Origin: JAFGRR01 sp964563855
GTDB taxonomy: Bacteria; Planctomycetota; Phycisphaerae; UBA1845; Fen-1342
NCBI GenBank assembly: GCA_964563855.1
Contig: CAZLYU010000004.1
Location: 1-64,000 of the forward strand
Direction of reading: 5' to 3'
Length of the DNA stretch: 64,000 nucleotides
The position numbers were made by a program, and so were the translations under genes. Under the pieces are notes generated by a model. That model did not search any database. It was given only the letters and a program-made list of their open reading frames with translations, and was not told the origin of the DNA. Positions 1 through 8,781 of this stretch are shown one piece after another (position 1 is the first letter of the stretch; every line of letters starts with the position of its first letter).

Positions 1-999
1 GGCGATCATCTGCACCACCAACAGGTAGTAGTACGACGGCGACAACGACAGCAATGCCGCCAGCGGAACGAGCGACACCCCCGCCAGCCACAGCAAGTGC
101 AGCGGGCCGTGACGCTTCGCGAAGCGGCCGAACACCGGCATGAGCAGCATCTTGCTCACGAACGGCAGCGCGATCAGCGACGCATACTCAGCGTCCGATA
201 CCCCCACCCCCCGCAAAAAGTAGGCTGGCAGATAGGCGGCGGCGACGAAGTTGGCCGCTTGCACGCTAAACATGTACGCCAGCAGCCGACCGTCCATGCT
301 GTGCACCATGCGGCTCAGCAATTCCATCGGCCCAACGATCTTCTTGCGCGCCGCCGCGCCCGGCGGTTCGGATTGGCGCGCGAGAAACCCGACCGACGCC
401 CCCCGACACGCGGCCGCGAACGCGAACAGCAGCGCGAACGTCGTCAGTCGCCGCGCGTCGTCTTCGCCAGACAGCTCCAGCAGGCCGCCGGCGGCGAGGA
501 GCGACATCAGCAAGCAGGCTTGAATGGCGCGACTTCGGTTGGCGAAGAAGTTCGCCCGCAGCGATCGCGGAACGATCAGCCCCATCCAGCCATTCCACGC
601 CGGCCCGGTCGCCATGCCGGCGCCCTGATAGAGGCTGGCGATCAGAAACGCCATATAGACCGGAATCGCGCCCCACAGCGCAAACCCCACCAGCGGCAGC
701 AACAGCAAAGCCTGCAGCGTCGCACAGCCCAGCACCCAGCGACGGTAAGACCCCAGCCGCTTGATCATCACGGGAGAGATCAACTGCAACGCCGCCCCCA
801 CCAGAATCGGCGCTGTCGCCAAGATCCCCGACGTCTTTTCATCTACGCCGGCCGCGAGAAAGAACGGGATGAGATAGGTCTCGCCGAACCCGAACATCAG
901 GCTCCAGAACACGCCATCCGCCGTGATCGACGTCAGATCACGGCGGACGCGTCGCGAGCGCTTCACGCCCAATTGAGGCTCATTGGCGGCGAACTGCAC
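1..999 (-). CDS. MFS transporter, 3' end outside window
   Basis: Reading the minus strand from about 999 gives an open frame of 333 codons that runs off the left edge without a stop. The product is strongly hydrophobic, with about nine visible membrane helices. Examples are GVFWSLMFGFGETYLIPFFL in the first helix and SLIALPFVSKMLLMPVFGRF near the window edge, with a basic loop FGRFAKRHG typical of the major facilitator fold. GTG at 999 or GTG at 966 (protein starting VKRSRRVRRD) could be the start; an in-frame stop lies a little further upstream. The substrate cannot be told. The gene is divergent from the oxidoreductase at 1259, with about 260 bp between them. Confidence 0.75.
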   Translation of the reverse strand, partial: MQFAANEPQLGVKRSRRVRRDLTSITADGVFWSLMFGFGETYLIPFFLAAGVDEKTSGILATAPILVGAALQLISPVMIKRLGSYRRWVLGCATLQALLLLPLVGFALWGAIPVYMAFLIASLYQGAGMATGPAWNGWMGLIVPRSLRANFFANRSRAIQACLLMSLLAAGGLLELSGEDDARRLTTFALLFAFAAACRGASVGFLARQSEPPGAAARKKIVGPMELLSRMVHSMDGRLLAYMFSVQAANFVAAAYLPAYFLRGVGVSDAEYASLIALPFVSKMLLMPVFGRFAKRHGPLHLLWLAGVSLVPLAALLSLSPSYYYLLVVQMIA

Positions 1000-1258
1000 G
1001 TGCCACGCTCCCGACAGAAATCGAACCAGCGCCGCCGTCAACAGCGACGCTCAAGTCACGCTCTCAACCACCAACGGGGACGCCCAGGCCGGCATCCAGC
1101 GCGACCTGCGGCGTGCGCATTATCTTCGGCCGACAGCGCGCAGCAACTGTCAGCAATCACCATCGCGACGCGGTCGCTTGCCCCGCGGTTTGCGACCCGC
1201 TAGCGTCGGCCCGCAACTGACCGCGTTCGGGCGGCAAGAGCCCCTGGAGTTTCTATAC

Positions 1259-2308
1259 ATGACCGAGCATAGGCTGGGCGTAGCCCAGATTGGCGCCGGC
1301 GGCATCGGAAAACACCACCTGCGCTGCTACACCAACATCCCTGAGATTCGCGTCGCCGGCGTCTACGACATCAACGTTGCGGCGACTGAGGCGGCGGCGA
1401 AAGAATTCGAGATCGAACGCGTCTACCGAACGCTCGACGAAGCCCTTTCCGACGTCGATGTCGACTTCGTCACCGTTGCGACGCCGACCGGCGTGCACGC
1501 CGAAGTAGTCATTCAAGCGCTCAACGCGGGCAAGCACGTGCTGTGCGAGAAGCCGCTCGCCCCGACAGCCGCCGACATCGAGCGGATCATCACCGCCCGC
1601 GACGCCAGCGGTCGCCTGCTGATGACCGGACAGCATCAACGCTTCGAAGCGAGCACCGTCGCAATTCAACAGTGGATCAAAGCGGGACGGCTCGGCGACT
1701 GCTACTACGCCCGCGCCCAGTGGCTGCGTCGCCGACGGGTTCCCGCGACGCCGGGCTTCATCACCAAGAAACTCGCCGGGCTCGGCCCTGGCGCGGACCT
1801 CGGCGTGCATCTGATCGACTCGTCGCTGTTTCTCCTCGGACACCCGAAACCGGTCAGCGTCTCAGGGGTCGCAGGATGCAAACTGGCCCACGGGACCCCG
1901 CGCCTCAACGAATGGGGCCGCTTCGACCCGCAGCTCTACGACGTCGAAGACTACGCCATGGGCTTCATCCGGTTCGAGACCGGTGCGGCCCTTACGATCG
2001 AAACGAGCTGGATGCTCAACATGCACGAGCCCGAACTCACCCGCCTCAGCCTCTTTGGCACGGTCGGCGGGGTCGAGTGGCCCAGCGCGAAGATGGTGCA
2101 CGAAGATGCGGGCGGCCTGACGATCGGCGAACTGCAGAGCGTCGCGGGCGACAATGGGCACACCAACGAGTTTCGCGCCTTCGTCGCCGCCATTCGCGAG
2201 GGCGCCCCGTCGCCGGTCCCCCCCGAGCAGAGCCTGGTGAACGCCCGCATCCTCGACGGGTTGTACGCGTCGAGCGAGACGGGACGCGAAGTGCGTCTCG
2301 ACGGCTAA
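1259..2308 (+). CDS. Gfo/Idh/MocA family oxidoreductase
   Basis: A 349-residue NAD(P)-dependent sugar or inositol dehydrogenase-type protein. The N-terminal Rossmann fold has the GAGGIGKHH nucleotide loop (residues 12-20). The family EKP motif is at 97-99 (HVLCEKPLAP), with its lysine in the active site. The C-terminal half carries GADLGVHLID (178-187), matching the GG..DxGxHxxD motif that supplies the catalytic histidine and aspartate. ATG at 1259 is chosen because GGAG lies 9 nt upstream and the Rossmann strand starts right after it; the frame stays open upstream but that part looks non-coding. The substrate is unknown. Members of this family are very numerous in planctomycetes and usually act on sugars or cyclitols. 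Confidence 0.9.
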   Translation: MTEHRLGVAQIGAGGIGKHHLRCYTNIPEIRVAGVYDINVAATEAAAKEFEIERVYRTLDEALSDVDVDFVTVATPTGVHAEVVIQALNAGKHVLCEKPLAPTAADIERIITARDASGRLLMTGQHQRFEASTVAIQQWIKAGRLGDCYYARAQWLRRRRVPATPGFITKKLAGLGPGADLGVHLIDSSLFLLGHPKPVSVSGVAGCKLAHGTPRLNEWGRFDPQLYDVEDYAMGFIRFETGAALTIETSWMLNMHEPELTRLSLFGTVGGVEWPSAKMVHEDAGGLTIGELQSVAGDNGHTNEFRAFVAAIREGAPSPVPPEQSLVNARILDGLYASSETGREVRLDG

Positions 2309-2346
2309 GCGGCGCTCATCGTTGGCGAGATACGCCTAAAGGTCGC

Positions 2347-3978
2347 TCAGACCTCCGGGCCGCCGTCGTAGCGGCCGTAAACCGTTTCCAGCGTGTCCAT
2401 CATCTCACCCACGGTCGCCATCGCCTGCGCGGCCTCGATCAGCGCGGGCATGACGTTGGCGCCGTCGAGCGCGTCCTGCCGCAGACGCGCCAGTGCCGCC
2501 GTGTGCCGCTGGGCATCGCGGTCGGTGCGCAATTGCGTGAGCCGCGCCACCTGTTCGCGTTCGACCTGCTCGTCAATCCGCAGCGTGTCGATTGGCGGGT
2601 GATCATCGTCGACGTGCTTGTTGACGCCGATCATCACCCGCTCGCCCTTGTCAAACTCTTCACCGTAGCGGGCTGAAGCCTCGGCGATCGCGCGGCGGAA
2701 GTATCCGCCCTCGGTCGCCCGCAGCGTGCCGCCGCGCTCGTCGATCTCTGCGAACAGCGCCTGGGCCTCGTCTTCCATGCGGTTGGTCAAAGCTTCGACG
2801 AAGAAGCTGCCGCCGAGCGGATCCACCGTGCGGGTCACGCCGGTTTCGTCGGCGAGCACCTGCTGGGTGCGCAAGGCGATCTTGACCGCGTGCTCGGTGG
2901 GCAGCGCGAGGGTCTCGTCCATGCTGTTGGTGTGCAGGCTCTGTGTGCCGCCGAGCACCGCCGCCAACGCCTGATACGCGACGCGTACAACGTTCACCAT
3001 CGGCTGCTGCTCGGTAAGCGAGACGCCGGCGGTCTGCGCGTGACACCGCAGCCACCAACTGCGCTCGTTTTGAGCGCCGAACCGATCGCGCATGGTGTGC
3101 GCCCAGATGCGGCGTGCGGCGCGAAACTTGGCGATCTCTTCGAAGAACTCGTTATGCACGTCCCAAAAAAAGCTCAGCCGTGGGGCGAACGCGTCGACAT
3201 CGAGCCCGCGCTTCAGGCACTCCTCCACATAGCACATCCCGTCGGCCAGGGTGAACGCCAACTCCTGCTGCGCCGTGGCGCCGGCTTCGCGGATGTGATA
3301 GCCGCTGATGCTCACGGTATTCCACTGCGGCATGTGCTGGGTGCAATACTCGATGGTGTCGACCACCAGCTTCACGCTTGGCTCGGGCGGGAACACAAAC
3401 TCGTTTTGCGCGTGAAACTCCTTGAGGATGTCGTTTTGGAGGGTTCCGCGCAGCTTTTCCAGCGCGACCCCCTGCTCCTGCGCCACGCAAATGTAGAACG
3501 CGAGGAGAATCGCCGCCGGCGCGTTAATCGTCATGCTGGTGCTGACCTGCGCGAGATCGATGCCGTCGAAGAGGGTGCGCATGTCCGCGAGCGACGCGAC
3601 CGCCACTCCGCACTTGCCGACTTCGCCGAGTGCAAGCGGGTCGTCGCTATCGCGGCCCATGAGCGTGGGGAGGTCGAACGCGGTGCTGAGGCCGGTCTGT
3701 CCGTGCTCGAGCAGATACTTGAATCGTTGGTTGGTGTCGCGGGCCGATCCGAATCCCGCGAACTGCCGCATCGTCCATACCTTGTCGCGGTACATGGTCT
3801 GGTGGATGCCGCGGGTGTAGGGAAACTCGCCGGGCGCTTCGAGCTGGTGAATGAACTCGATGCCGCCGGCGTCATCGGGCGTGAAGACGCGCTGGATCGG
3901 GATTCCCGACATGGTGGTCGGATCCCCTGGACCGCCGGTGTGGGACGTTGGAGGTGGCTGTGCGACGCGGAGGGACAT
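2347..3978 (-). CDS. Acyl-CoA mutase large subunit (methylmalonyl-/isobutyryl-CoA mutase family)
   Basis: A 543-residue B12-dependent acyl-CoA mutase catalytic subunit. The TIM-barrel part is complete: EFPYTRGIH at 51-59, TGLSTAFDLPTLMGRDSDDP at about 95-114, SISGYHIREAGAT around 224-236 with the active-site His at 228, and GGTQSLHTNSMDETLALPTE further on. There is no C-terminal cobalamin-binding domain (no DxHxxG). It should therefore pair with a separate small subunit, which is not in this window. The two positions known to set substrate choice read Phe73 (RQFAGF) and Gln191 (EFHAQNEF). Methylmalonyl-CoA mutase has Tyr and Arg there; Phe and Gln are the isobutyryl-CoA mutase pair. The start at 3978 has AGGAG about 10 nt upstream. 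Mutase family is certain; isobutyryl specificity is inferred. Confidence 0.88.
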   Translation of the reverse strand: MSLRVAQPPPTSHTGGPGDPTTMSGIPIQRVFTPDDAGGIEFIHQLEAPGEFPYTRGIHQTMYRDKVWTMRQFAGFGSARDTNQRFKYLLEHGQTGLSTAFDLPTLMGRDSDDPLALGEVGKCGVAVASLADMRTLFDGIDLAQVSTSMTINAPAAILLAFYICVAQEQGVALEKLRGTLQNDILKEFHAQNEFVFPPEPSVKLVVDTIEYCTQHMPQWNTVSISGYHIREAGATAQQELAFTLADGMCYVEECLKRGLDVDAFAPRLSFFWDVHNEFFEEIAKFRAARRIWAHTMRDRFGAQNERSWWLRCHAQTAGVSLTEQQPMVNVVRVAYQALAAVLGGTQSLHTNSMDETLALPTEHAVKIALRTQQVLADETGVTRTVDPLGGSFFVEALTNRMEDEAQALFAEIDERGGTLRATEGGYFRRAIAEASARYGEEFDKGERVMIGVNKHVDDDHPPIDTLRIDEQVEREQVARLTQLRTDRDAQRHTAALARLRQDALDGANVMPALIEAAQAMATVGEMMDTLETVYGRYDGGPEV

Positions 3979-4429
3979 GTTGGATAAGCTCCTGGGCTGG
4001 CGACGGCCATGAGGTGTAGGGCTGTTCACGTCGCGATGCAACGCGGTCTGCTGCGTCATGATACGCGGGGCGTGGACGGTTGGGGGATCTGAGCTTGCGG
4101 GCGGGTGGCGGGCTTGACGGAAAACCGTCACACTGGCGGCTCGCTCGGCGTTAGTGACGATCGTCCGGCAAAAACATCATGTCGAGACTTGTCATTCCGT
4201 GCCGAGAACTCTACGCTGTCTTGTTCGACGATCGGGAACGCAACCGCGTTGACGATCGGGTTGGGTAGTGGGCGCCGGCGTATTGGAGGCGCGGGCGCAA
4301 CACTGTCGGCCGGCTTGTTGCGATACCGGCTGATGCACGTCGCTGGATGTCGCGGCCACGCGACCTATGCGAGTTTGAACGAGTGGGTTTGGCAAAGGCG
4401 TCGCGAGGCGGCGTCTTGAGGGATTGAGT
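3979..4429. other. Intergenic, no gene supported
   Basis: Divergent spacer between the mutase and the small membrane protein at 4430. Short open frames exist on both strands, but none has a convincing ribosome site or a protein-like composition. A small perfect hairpin (TGACGG, AAAA loop, CCGTCA) lies at 4115-4130. I see no riboswitch or RNA gene here, including no recognisable cobalamin element. Confidence 0.5.
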
Positions 4430-4723
4430 GTGAAAATTGCGTTGGTCGTGGTGATGCTGCTGGCGGCTGGTGGGATTCTGTGGTGGTACTACACCCCTCC
4501 GGAAGTCCCCCCCATCCCTGAAGAGGTGATGCAGCGTCCGGTGATGTTCTACCACTATCGCAACGCCAGCGACACGAAGCAGATGCCAGCCGATGAGGCG
4601 GCGGAGCTTGCTAAACGTGTGGATGACGACGGAGTCGAGCTTTACGAGATTCCGCCGGGTTCCGGCAAGTTTGAATGGCGCTATCGTAAGCCTGGAGCGT
4701 TAGCCGACATCGTCGAGCCATAG
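4430..4723 (+). CDS. Small single-pass membrane protein, unknown function
   Basis: A 97-residue protein that begins VKIALVVVMLLAAGGILWWY, one N-terminal membrane helix. A soluble tail of about 75 residues follows and includes PPEVPPIPEEVMQRPVMFYH. GTG at 4430 is preferred over TTG at 4424 because GAGGGA sits about 6 nt upstream of it. The tail looks like a short globular domain (VELYEIPPGSGKFEWRYR). It is followed 93 nt later by a prepilin-type gene on the same strand, so the two may be co-transcribed. I do not recognise the family. Confidence 0.6.
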   Translation: MKIALVVVMLLAAGGILWWYYTPPEVPPIPEEVMQRPVMFYHYRNASDTKQMPADEAAELAKRVDDDGVELYEIPPGSGKFEWRYRKPGALADIVEP

Positions 4724-4816
4724 CGTCGCCGCGCCACTGACACGTTGTCACTGGCATGCGTTGTTTTGATTCGCGATTCGCTCCCGGCCAGGGATTGATA
4801 TGCAGGAGTTTTGGTC

Positions 4817-5938
4817 ATGACTAAACGGAAGAGTGCTTTCACGCTGATTGAGCTATTGGTGGTGGTCGCCATCATCGCGCTGCTCATTTCCATCTTGCTC
4901 CCCAGCTTGAGCCAAGCGCGTGAGCAAGGGAAGAAAGCGGTATGCCTCAGCAACCTCCGTTTCATCGGCGTAGGTATCTTCACCTATGCGAATGAGGATC
5001 CGGCCGAGCAGATCATCCCGATTCATGAGTACATGGTGCGCGCCCTGCCCTCGTCGAATACCGGCGCGGTTGGTCAAACGCGATGGATTTGGCGGCAGGT
5101 AAATTGGTTCGCCTGGGGCGGCGCCACCGCCACTGAAGAGTACTACGCGAACGGTCGCGGCGAGCCGGAGGTGGGCTCTTTGATCGGCCAAGAGCGGAAC
5201 TTGAGCGGACAGGTGCACCGCGCGCTCACCCGGTGGGGCGCAAGCAATCGTCCGCTTAACAACTATCTGTACCAGGACCTCGCCGAGAATCCGCGGGCCG
5301 AAATCTATGAGACGGATCTGCGGCTCTACGCGTGCCCAGGCGACAAGGGATATCCCAAGAGTGAGGATATCGACGACGCCCCGTGGGGGCAGGCCGGCCG
5401 TGAGTGTTACGCAACGCTCGGCAACAGCTACCGCGGGAGCCTCATCACCCGCATGGCTGCTTCGGGCAACAACTGGAGCGGCGCCTTCTCGTATGGGCCG
5501 TGGGGTCAGAAGGTGGCGGACATCGCCGTTCCGGGACGCACCGTTTTGCTCGGCGAACCCACCTTCTTCAACATGATTGGCTCGGACGACCCGCTGGCGC
5601 AGAGCGCAACTGACGTGGACGGGAAGGACGCCCTGCTCTTCACTGGCTGGCATCAGCAGTTGCTGCGCGACAATCTCCTGTTCTGTGACGGGTCGGCCGC
5701 AACGGTGAAGGCGGAAGGATCGAAGCCGCTCGCGTGGGGCATCGAAGAATTCGTCGACGACCTCATCGACCCGGACTTCGCGCTCCTCGCTTCGCGCGGC
5801 GCGACCTATCAGTTGGATAACTTCCCCAACCCTGGCGCCCTGATCTGGGGTCCGCCATCGCAGTTGGTGCCCAACGACGCGAATCGGCAAACCAAGTGGC
5901 CCTGGCGTAACTTCCGCACGAACCTGATCGGCGGCTAA
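4817..5938 (+). CDS. Prepilin-type (type II secretion pseudopilin-like) protein
   Basis: A 373-residue protein with a class III signal: a short basic leader MTKRKSA, then FTLIELLVVVAIIALLISIL. Prepilin peptidase would cleave before the Phe and methylate it. After the helix comes LLPSLSQAREQGKKAVCLSN, usual for planctomycete pseudopilins. Near the C-terminus, LLFCDGSAATV resembles the H-X9-DG motif of this group, with His 12 residues before the DG. ATG at 4817 has AGGAG 8 nt upstream. No secretion or pilus assembly genes are nearby. Planctomycetes carry many such isolated genes, thought to encode exported or surface proteins with a pilin anchor; the individual role is unknown. Confidence 0.9.
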   Translation: MTKRKSAFTLIELLVVVAIIALLISILLPSLSQAREQGKKAVCLSNLRFIGVGIFTYANEDPAEQIIPIHEYMVRALPSSNTGAVGQTRWIWRQVNWFAWGGATATEEYYANGRGEPEVGSLIGQERNLSGQVHRALTRWGASNRPLNNYLYQDLAENPRAEIYETDLRLYACPGDKGYPKSEDIDDAPWGQAGRECYATLGNSYRGSLITRMAASGNNWSGAFSYGPWGQKVADIAVPGRTVLLGEPTFFNMIGSDDPLAQSATDVDGKDALLFTGWHQQLLRDNLLFCDGSAATVKAEGSKPLAWGIEEFVDDLIDPDFALLASRGATYQLDNFPNPGALIWGPPSQLVPNDANRQTKWPWRNFRTNLIGG

Positions 5939-5974
5939 GTCAGTCCGCCTGGCTCACTCAGACACACAATAGCA

Positions 5975-6003
5975 GGGCGACGGCGAACCAGCCGTCGCCC
6001 TTT
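5975..6003 (+). terminator. Intrinsic terminator after the prepilin gene
   Basis: A perfect 10-bp inverted repeat (GGGCGACGGC, 6-nt loop, GCCGTCGCCC) at 5975-6000 followed by TTT, 37 nt after the stop codon of the prepilin-type gene. It fits a rho-independent terminator with a short U tract. Confidence 0.8.
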
Positions 6004-6310
6004 GTCGTGCGCTCCGACGCGCGGCCTTTTCCCCATCCCGCTCAATTCACAGCAATTCACAGCGCCATCCACCGCTCATCCGTTGCACCGAAACCGCTGC
6101 ACGAACTAGGCTCGTGCGAATGTCGCGGGCGCGGGCGTCGGCCGTGTGAGGGCCGGCCAGAGCACCCCGGTCGCATGCGAGCATGGAGGCGCCCCGTTCG
6201 TGTGGGAGAGCCGACGCGCCCCCGCGACAGCTTGTGAACTCCGACACACCCACGCCGCCCCGCAACAGCGTCACGCGCGGCGGCGTACTCGCTTTATGAG
6301 GCCGACCCGC
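6004..6310. other. Intergenic, no gene supported
   Basis: GC-rich spacer between the prepilin terminator and the RdgC-like gene. The downstream frame stays open through part of it without a plausible start signal. No RNA structure or repeat was recognised; it should hold the promoter of the downstream gene, but I could not pick one. Confidence 0.4.
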
Positions 6311-7498
6311 ATGGGATTTGCTTCCGGCGCCATCGCGTTCCAACGGTTCTTCATCGACGGCCGCGCCCCGAGCGTCGTCGACGACGCCTTCGTCGAGCAA
6401 CTCAACGCGAAGATGTTCGGGAAGGTCGCGGCCCAGGCCGACGGGTCGCATTTCGGCTGGGTGGGCCCACGCCACGTGTTCGACACGCCCCTCGCGGGCG
6501 AACACGTCGGCGTCGGGCCCTACGCCCACTTCGCGCTGCGCGTCGATAAAGCCAAGGCGCCCCCGACGCTGGTCAAGAGCTACCTGCGCATCGAAGAAGA
6601 CCTCATTCGCGAGGACTCCGGCAAGCCGTTCCTCACGCGCGGCGAGCGGCGCATGGCGAAGGAGAAGGCGCTGCTGCGTGTCGAGCAGGAAGTTCGGAGT
6701 GGGCGGCACACGTCGATCACGACCTATCCCGTCTTGCTCGATCTCGACCGCGGGGCGGCGTTTCTCGGCGCGACGAGCACGGCGGCCGCCGACCGCTGCA
6801 TGGCGCTGTTCGCCGACACGTTTGGTGCGACGCTGCAGCCGGCGACGGCACAGACGGTCGCCGAACGGCTGATGGCCTCGGCCGGCGCCACGCGGGCCCT
6901 CGAGCAGCTCGACCCCTTCACGTTGATCGACGCCCCCGCCGACTGGACCGGCGGGCCGTCGTTTGATCACGACCTGAACTTCCTCGGCAAAGAGCTGCTG
7001 ACGTGGCTGTGGCGTCGGACGGATCAGGACGACGGCCCGCTGCGCGTGCGCACCGGCAACGAACTCAGCGTGATGATCGATCGGGCGCTGCGGCTGAAGT
7101 GCGACTTCGGGCTGACCGGGGTGGACATGATCACGGCCGACAATCCGGCGGGACTGCCCGAAGCGCGGGCGGCCTTGCAAATCGGGAAGCAGCCGGTGAA
7201 GGCCGGGCTGACGATCGGCGCGCCGCTGGGTGAGTATCGCTGCACGCTCGACGCGCCGCGCCTGACCGTGACGGGGTTCACCCCGCCCGAGCCGGACGGC
7301 GAGGTTGACGCGGCGGGCTTACTCGAACACCGCTTCGAAGCGGTAACGACCCTGGCGGACTTGATCGACGCGCTGCTGGATGTGTTTCTCGAAGCGCGGG
7401 TCGGCCGCGCGTGGTCGACCGAGCTGCGCGAGATGCGGGCGTGGGCCGCGGGTACGGAGGCGGTTGCGGATCAGCCGCTGCCGCGTGTGTCGGCCTAA
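6311..7498 (+). CDS. RdgC-like recombination-associated protein
   Basis: A 395-residue soluble protein. In outline it matches the RdgC family: an N-terminal domain MGFASGAIAFQRFFIDG, a charged linker with KPFLTRGERRMAKEKALLR, a central strand YPVLLDLDRGAAFLG, and the conserved FLGKELLTWLWRRTD segment at about 224-238. RdgC proteins bind double-stranded DNA as a ring and modulate RecA and recombination. This version is longer than the enterobacterial protein (about 300 residues) and diverges in sequence, so the assignment rests on motif order and not on close identity. ATG at 6311 is chosen over ATG at 6296 because GAGG lies about 9 nt upstream. It stands alone on the plus strand. Confidence 0.6.
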   Translation: MGFASGAIAFQRFFIDGRAPSVVDDAFVEQLNAKMFGKVAAQADGSHFGWVGPRHVFDTPLAGEHVGVGPYAHFALRVDKAKAPPTLVKSYLRIEEDLIREDSGKPFLTRGERRMAKEKALLRVEQEVRSGRHTSITTYPVLLDLDRGAAFLGATSTAAADRCMALFADTFGATLQPATAQTVAERLMASAGATRALEQLDPFTLIDAPADWTGGPSFDHDLNFLGKELLTWLWRRTDQDDGPLRVRTGNELSVMIDRALRLKCDFGLTGVDMITADNPAGLPEARAALQIGKQPVKAGLTIGAPLGEYRCTLDAPRLTVTGFTPPEPDGEVDAAGLLEHRFEAVTTLADLIDALLDVFLEARVGRAWSTELREMRAWAAGTEAVADQPLPRVSA

Positions 7499-7525
7499 AG
7501 GGCGTCGTGTTTCGGCGCAGCAATC

Positions 7526-7555
7526 AGGCGGAAGCGCGTGGTCGCGCCTCCGCCT
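7526..7555. terminator. Strong hairpin between convergent genes
   Basis: Arms AGGCGGAAGCGCG and CGCGCCTCCGCCT (13 nt each, one mismatch) around a TGGT loop. It lies just after the RdgC-like gene and before the 3' end of the convergent PEP-CTERM gene, so it could end transcription from either side. No T run follows on the plus strand. Confidence 0.5.
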
Positions 7556-7650
7556 GTCGCGTTGAACGAGCGTCGACCCCTGTGGGAGCTTGCGCCGCTG
7601 GATCGCTCCACCGGCGGCCAGGAGTCGCAATTCGGTGCACCGTCGCGCTG

Positions 7651-8448
7651 TTAGCGGCGGCGAATCAGCAAGCCCGCCAGACCGAGGAGCAGCGCCGAGG
7701 CCGGCTCCGGAATCGGGAAACGAACGGCCATCTCCATCTCCGCGTTCCACGGGGTAGTGTCGATGATGGGGGTCGCGGCGCCGGTGGTGAGATCCAACGA
7801 CGCGAAGACGCCGGTGCCGCCGCCGGTGTAGATGGTGGCGAGCAGGGTGTTGGTTTCGTAGTCGAAGTCCATGCCCTGCGCGAAGTTCGCGTTGAATCCG
7901 GTGAAGCCGATCGGCGTGGTGGCGCCGGTCGTCTTGTCGATCGAAACGAGTTCGTCGGCGAGAATGTCATGGCCGTACATCTGGCCGTCGGCGCTGATCG
8001 CGATATCGATGATCAGGTCGGCGGGGTCGAAGTCGCCGACGCGCGTGGTGGCGCCGGTGGCCGGGTTCAGCGTGTAAAGCGTGCTGCCGCTCGACGCGAA
8101 GAACGTCTCGTCGGTGGGGTCTACGGAGAGGCCGCCGAAGTTGGCTTCACCCGCACCGTCGCCGCTGATGGGACCGATGGCGTTGAACGCGCCCGTGCCC
8201 GTGTCGATCGTGCCAAACTCGATAATCGGGGCGAAGGTGATGGCGTACAGCGTGGTGGCCAGGCTGTCGTAGTCCATGGCAAAGGTGTCGTACGTGATTC
8301 CCGAGACCGTGATGTTCTCGGCCGGCGCATTGGCCGGAAACTCCAACAACTCGTTGTCGCCACGCAGGTTGAACGCAACCACGTCACCCGCGAGCGCCGC
8401 CGGAGCCATCATCAGGCTAACCAGCGTAGTCACAATGAAAGCGCGCAT
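7651..8448 (-). CDS. PEP-CTERM sorting domain protein
   Basis: A 265-residue exported protein. It has a signal peptide (MRAFIVTTLVSLMMAPAALA) and a beta-rich body whose repeating phrases, such as GATTRVGDFD and GATTPIGFTG, suggest a beta-propeller. The C-terminal anchor reads IPEPASALLLGLAGLLIRRR. That tripartite end (PEP, hydrophobic helix, basic cluster) is the recognition signal for an exosortase, which cleaves at PEP and helps place the protein on the surface. The window contains a suitable enzyme at 55075. ATG at 8448 has GGAGG 5 nt upstream. No enzymatic motif is visible. The body resembles proteins annotated as DUF4394-like or choice-of-anchor propellers, but I cannot fix the family. 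Confidence 0.88.
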   Translation of the reverse strand: MRAFIVTTLVSLMMAPAALAGDVVAFNLRGDNELLEFPANAPAENITVSGITYDTFAMDYDSLATTLYAITFAPIIEFGTIDTGTGAFNAIGPISGDGAGEANFGGLSVDPTDETFFASSGSTLYTLNPATGATTRVGDFDPADLIIDIAISADGQMYGHDILADELVSIDKTTGATTPIGFTGFNANFAQGMDFDYETNTLLATIYTGGGTGVFASLDLTTGAATPIIDTTPWNAEMEMAVRFPIPEPASALLLGLAGLLIRRR

Positions 8449-8781
8449 ACTGTCCTCCTTCTCTTGCAGAACGCGCAAGCCGTCTCACCAGCGCCATTGC
8501 AGCGCCGCGCTAAAACGACCTCGAGCAAAGAAACTGATCCGCTACACGCGCCGAACTGAGCGTGCGCGGTCCTCCTAGCTGGGGGGTACCCGAGAGCCAC
8601 AGGCCAACGCAAGCAGAATTGTCGCCGCGGCGCAACGCCCCCGCAGCGCGCCGCGACGCGGCGCGGTCCATCCGCAGCGCGGTGACGGGTGCTCGCTTGC
8701 GGCGTTACACTGCCGCGGTAACGAGCGAACCACGAGCCGACCTCACATCCGACGCGACGCATGCGCAGTTTGGAGATGTTG
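8449..8781. other. Intergenic, no gene supported
   Basis: Divergent region between the PEP-CTERM gene and the glycosidase gene. Very GC-rich in the middle. No clear sigma-70 promoter, RNA or repeat was found. Open frames crossing it are antisense extensions of the neighbours. Confidence 0.4.

Noticed and set aside
97..1203. Long plus-strand open frame opposite the MFS transporter
   Set aside because: Arg/Gln/His-rich translation typical of antisense reading in GC-rich genes; the minus strand gives a clear membrane transporter.
2347..3978. Mutase considered truncated because it lacks the B12 domain
   Set aside because: The length and C-terminus match the normal two-subunit form, where the B12 domain is a separate protein.
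4105..4419. Open frame of about 104 codons in the spacer before 4430
   Set aside because: No ribosome site, odd composition with repeated Ser/Gly/Arg, and no protein-like pattern.
7411..8559. Long plus-strand open frame opposite the PEP-CTERM gene
   Set aside because: The minus-strand product has a signal peptide, ribosome site and sorting signal; the plus-strand translation is low-complexity Gly/Arg/Val.
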